From Hydractinia symbiolongicarpus (Eukaryota > Cnidaria > Hydrozoa > Anthoathecata > Hydractiniidae): a DNA stretch of 64,000 bases. The stretch is taken from contig NC_079881.1 of the NCBI RefSeq assembly GCF_029227915.1, positions 29,427,501 through 29,491,500 of the forward strand, written 5' to 3'. Position numbers and translations under genes: made by a program. This document shows positions 61,101 through 64,000 of this stretch, in pieces (within the stretch, counting starts at the first letter, position 1; each line of letters begins with the position of its first letter). The notes under the pieces were generated by a model. That model ran no database searches. It was not told the origin of the DNA and saw nothing but the letters and a program-made list of their open reading frames with translations.

Positions 61101-62639
61101 TTCTTTTGCACTGAATACACTTTGAATACACTTAACATTTACTAAAGTATCTTATAAGAAATGTCCTCTATAATCAAACATCCATAAAAATACATTGTTT
61201 TACGAAGAAAATTCATTGAACTTTAGCTGGTATTTTATATTTTGTCAAAAATGTAAAAAAAAGTAAATTAAGCTATCACATAACGTTTTAAAACGTGATT
61301 TATAATTAAGCTCTGTAACAAATTTGGAGAAAACAAGAAAAAGGAAGAAGCTAGATATATGGTTTCTCAGATGACAGAAAGTATAGGACTTATCGGAGAA
61401 GATTAAAACTATTCGCAAATATTTTTTCCGGGTTTGATAATGAGGAGCCTAAATACACAGTTTTAATAAAACTTATTATAAAAATTATTACTACTACTTA
61501 GTGTAACACGACTTTTTCTCTCGCGATAAAGTTTCATGAGTAAGTAAAAAAGGACCACCGTTTCCATCGCTGAAAAGATATCAAATTTTAACCTCGACCT
61601 CAGGACTTTCTAAGTTCCGTATATAACACGTTTAAATCTTACCCCATAAAAGAGTCAACGGGCACGCTCAGCCCTCATTCCACGCTATTTTGTTCGCCTA
61701 TACAACGACTCATTTCTCGCAGACCAGAAAAAACTGTAGGCAAGTTCACCATGAGCCCTGTAACGAATTTGAAAAGTACGCACCAATACCATTTTAAGAA
61801 GAAAACAGTAAAAAGAGTATAAGCTTAAGATATTTATCATATACCCGTGTATACGAAAGCAATTGTCAACGTTGTTGGGTAATTGAGTTTACGAACTAAA
61901 AAAAAATTCACGAAGCCAAGATATCTGATTAATCAATCGTGTTTATTATATATGTGAGAAGCGAGTCAGTCAACCTCCTTGACGAGATCCGACAAAGCGG
62001 AGTAAATAAGGGGCCCTATGAAAATTTTTTTCCTGCCCTAAATAAGATTTTGAAGTTTATCCATTCGTTGTTTCAGTGTTTAAAGCCCTACTTAAGATAA
62101 ATATTTTTAGCAAAAACACAAGTTCCGCATTATAAGATCATTCTTACAACCGACCCAGCTTGTCTTATATTTTGCCCTACTTGGGATAGCTGACTTTGAG
62201 CTAATTCCCTACCATGGGTGGAACAAATAAGCGGGAAATCTAGAAATAAAATGGATGCAAGTAAAAGTCATGAAACCTCTGCTGCGCAAAAAGAAGACTG
62301 CCACCAAACATAGATGTATTTATATATATTTTCTATTACCTTATTATATTTCTATTATCTGTCTGGCTAAGTACTTTTCCTGTAAATTAGACAGTCCTTA
62401 GTAAATTTGCTTGCTCTAGCTGGCAGCTACTTAGCTAGCTACTACTTTACTAGCTAGCTACCTACAAATATCACTGGGTGAATACCCGATTTTTAGTTGC
62501 AACAATTTTAAGGTAAAATTATCAAAGTAATCACAGTCTAAGTTAACCACTACAATAAAATTTGTTCTTTAAATGTTTAGCTAAAGACTTTTCAGCTTGT
62601 GCCCAACAACCAATCCAACCATATCCAAGCATATCTATT
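61101..62639. other. Gene-free AT-rich stretch
   Basis: No supported coding or RNA gene. A TAGC-rich patch sits at 62416-62465. Confidence 0.45.
62416..62465. repeat. TAGC-rich microsatellite patch
   Basis: Repeated TAGCTAGCTA words with interruptions, like the patch at 24776-24880. Confidence 0.75.
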
Positions 62640-63266
62640 AGTCAGGGTAAATACCTAACTAGGCGGCATGACCTAATTAGGCGAGTTGTTTTGTTAGGCG
62701 ACGTGATGTAGTTTAATTAGGCTACCCGTAGTCTAACTAGGCGAACGAAAACTTTCTGTTGTAAATACGTCGAAATCATTGCGTTTCGCACTACAATTTT
62801 TATGTGAATCAAATCTGTCCACTTTGCAGATAATTTTGACCATTTGTCGTCTTTATGCATCGCGCATTGTAACTTATGGCCCAAACCTCGTGTGGCACTA
62901 TTTGTTGTTTTAAATAATGGATTTCAGCCATTCACGCCGCAGGGAAAAAATAAATATGGCGGATGAAGATGTCACCTAAATAGGCGACACTTAACCTAAT
63001 TAGGTTATATATTTCATTTTAACATAATTCTTAGTTGTGCGAACATATCGAGGCACGAGTGACATTTTTGGAATCATGGTCGCGTAGACTATCCATTCAG
63101 AACAAAGATTTTTTGCGATTTTTTCTTAGGAATGTGTGAAGAGCCATTAAATATTGTAATGTCTTAACTAGGTTACATATGGCCTAACTAGGCTACAATG
63201 AGTCGCCTAAATAGGTGATATGCCCTAAATAGCCTACCGTAGCCTAATTAAGTGTTTACCCTGACT
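62640..63266. mobile_element. MITE with 25-bp terminal inverted repeats
   Basis: The ends are inverted repeats: AGTCAGGGTAAATACCTAAC on the left and AGTCAGGGTAAACACTTAAT as the reverse complement on the right, continuing to TAGGC (about 22 of 25 matching). Subterminal regions on both sides are packed with CCTAATTAGGC / CCTAACTAGGC variants. The interior (about 62770-63120) has no long frame. At 627 bp it is a non-autonomous DNA transposon. I could not settle the target-site duplication, so the superfamily is open. Confidence 0.85.
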
Positions 63267-64000
63267 GTCTATATTTATAATTTATCTGCTTGTGACATAA
63301 CTTCTTCGTTCTAACTGTAATTAATCCCCTGAAACACATTTTCAAAAATGCCAGGGGACAATATGGTTTCTCCAAGGTCAATTAGAAAAAAGAATCTGAA
63401 ACTTCCTATTTCCATGATTTTTATTGGTGAGCTACCCCAGTGATTTTTTGGCTGTCTGTTTTGTAATGTGCACAAATTTCAGTTATACTTATGAAATTGG
63501 TATATAATACAATAGATCCTAGACATAAGGTTCAGGATAACATTTCATAGCCATATCCAGTGTTTCCAGTAGAAAGAGAAAGTAAGCAACAAAATTGAAA
63601 TCGTGTTATTAAGACGTAATCACGTAATATGGACGGCTTTGCCAGCTATATAGCATAATTGCCGATATTATACGTGTTACTGTGATCTAGCAACTCTGCT
63701 TGTTACATAAGTTTATGGTTTTGACTTTAAGCCTTCCCTTAATTCCCTTAACAATTTTGCGAAAATGCTGGTGTGCTGGGTGGGTTTTTGTTCAGGGTCT
63801 AGCAAAAAATTAATTGACTGAAATGTCCCAGTTGCATGATTTATGTCTGAATTTAGTGGTTTATTGTTTTTTTCAATGTGAGATCCACTTCATTAATTTT
63901 CTGGTTACAAAGGATATTAAGCATAATCAAAAGAATTACTCTCAATAGAGCCTCTGTATACATTCTAGCACTTGTTGCTTTGCTACAAAGAACATGGGTT
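63267..64000. repeat. Two diverged tandem copies of an approximately 408-bp sequence
   Basis: The text from ACATAACTTCTTCGTTC (about 63296) to about 63470 parallels that from ACATAAGTTTATGGTTT (about 63705) to about 63880. Shared landmarks appear in the same order: a T-rich start, CCCTTAA/CCCCTGAA, a GGG run, ATTAATTGA/AATTAGAAA, CATGATTT, and a T run. Identity is low, so this is an old duplication or a repeat family. No gene is supported. Confidence 0.35.

Overview
This window looks like nuclear DNA of an AT-rich animal. It is dominated by satellites, long (AT)n tracts and transposable elements, and it holds no host gene that I recognise with confidence. The only clearly functional-looking genes are two intact, almost identical copies of a Penelope-like retroelement (PLE) protein, with a reverse transcriptase followed by a Zn-finger and a GIY-YIG nuclease. 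From memory, this RT/GIY-YIG type is common in cnidarians and other aquatic invertebrates, so a hydrozoan-like cnidarian is a reasonable but unproven guess. No operons, Shine-Dalgarno sites, CRISPR arrays or bacterial features are present.

Layout. 1-1200: degenerate foldback DNA built on AAGACGTCTT. 1204-24283: satellite A, about 62 monomers of about 373 bp, with nested higher-order repeats (HORs) of 2, 4 and 5 monomers. 24.3-29.2 kb: low-complexity and unique AT-rich DNA with an (AT)n tract, a 2 x 376 bp tandem duplication and a 41-bp-arm hairpin. 29.19-32.99 kb: an unusual minisatellite with a short conserved core (GCATTTGGTGGACA) separated by longer spacers of a few classes. 33-40.2 kb: gene-poor DNA with a probable non-autonomous hAT-like element (34764-36054, candidate 8-bp target duplication), decayed exon-like fragments and a long (AT)n tract. 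40.3-45.1 kb: a near-perfect palindrome of 2 x 2384 bp with a 20-bp loop, formed by two head-to-head PLE copies inside (AT)n. Each copy has a candidate type I hammerhead ribozyme at its 3' end. 45.3-48.3 kb: unique DNA with two short minus-strand open frames of unknown status. 48.39-60.47 kb: satellite B, monomer about 124 bp, with a 22-monomer HOR of 2720 bp and then a 1696-bp HOR that carries a foreign cassette of about 465 bp three times. 60.5-64 kb: decayed satellite edge, unique DNA and one MITE with 25-bp terminal inverted repeats.

How it works together: the PLE supplies RT and endonuclease for its own target-primed retrotransposition, and the ribozyme probably processes its RNA at the pseudo-LTR. 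Everything else looks like non-coding heterochromatin. Two unrelated satellites with higher-order structure on either side of a young retroelement would suit a pericentromere or another heterochromatic block, but nothing in the sequence proves centromere function. All element names rest on motif reading only; no database search was possible.
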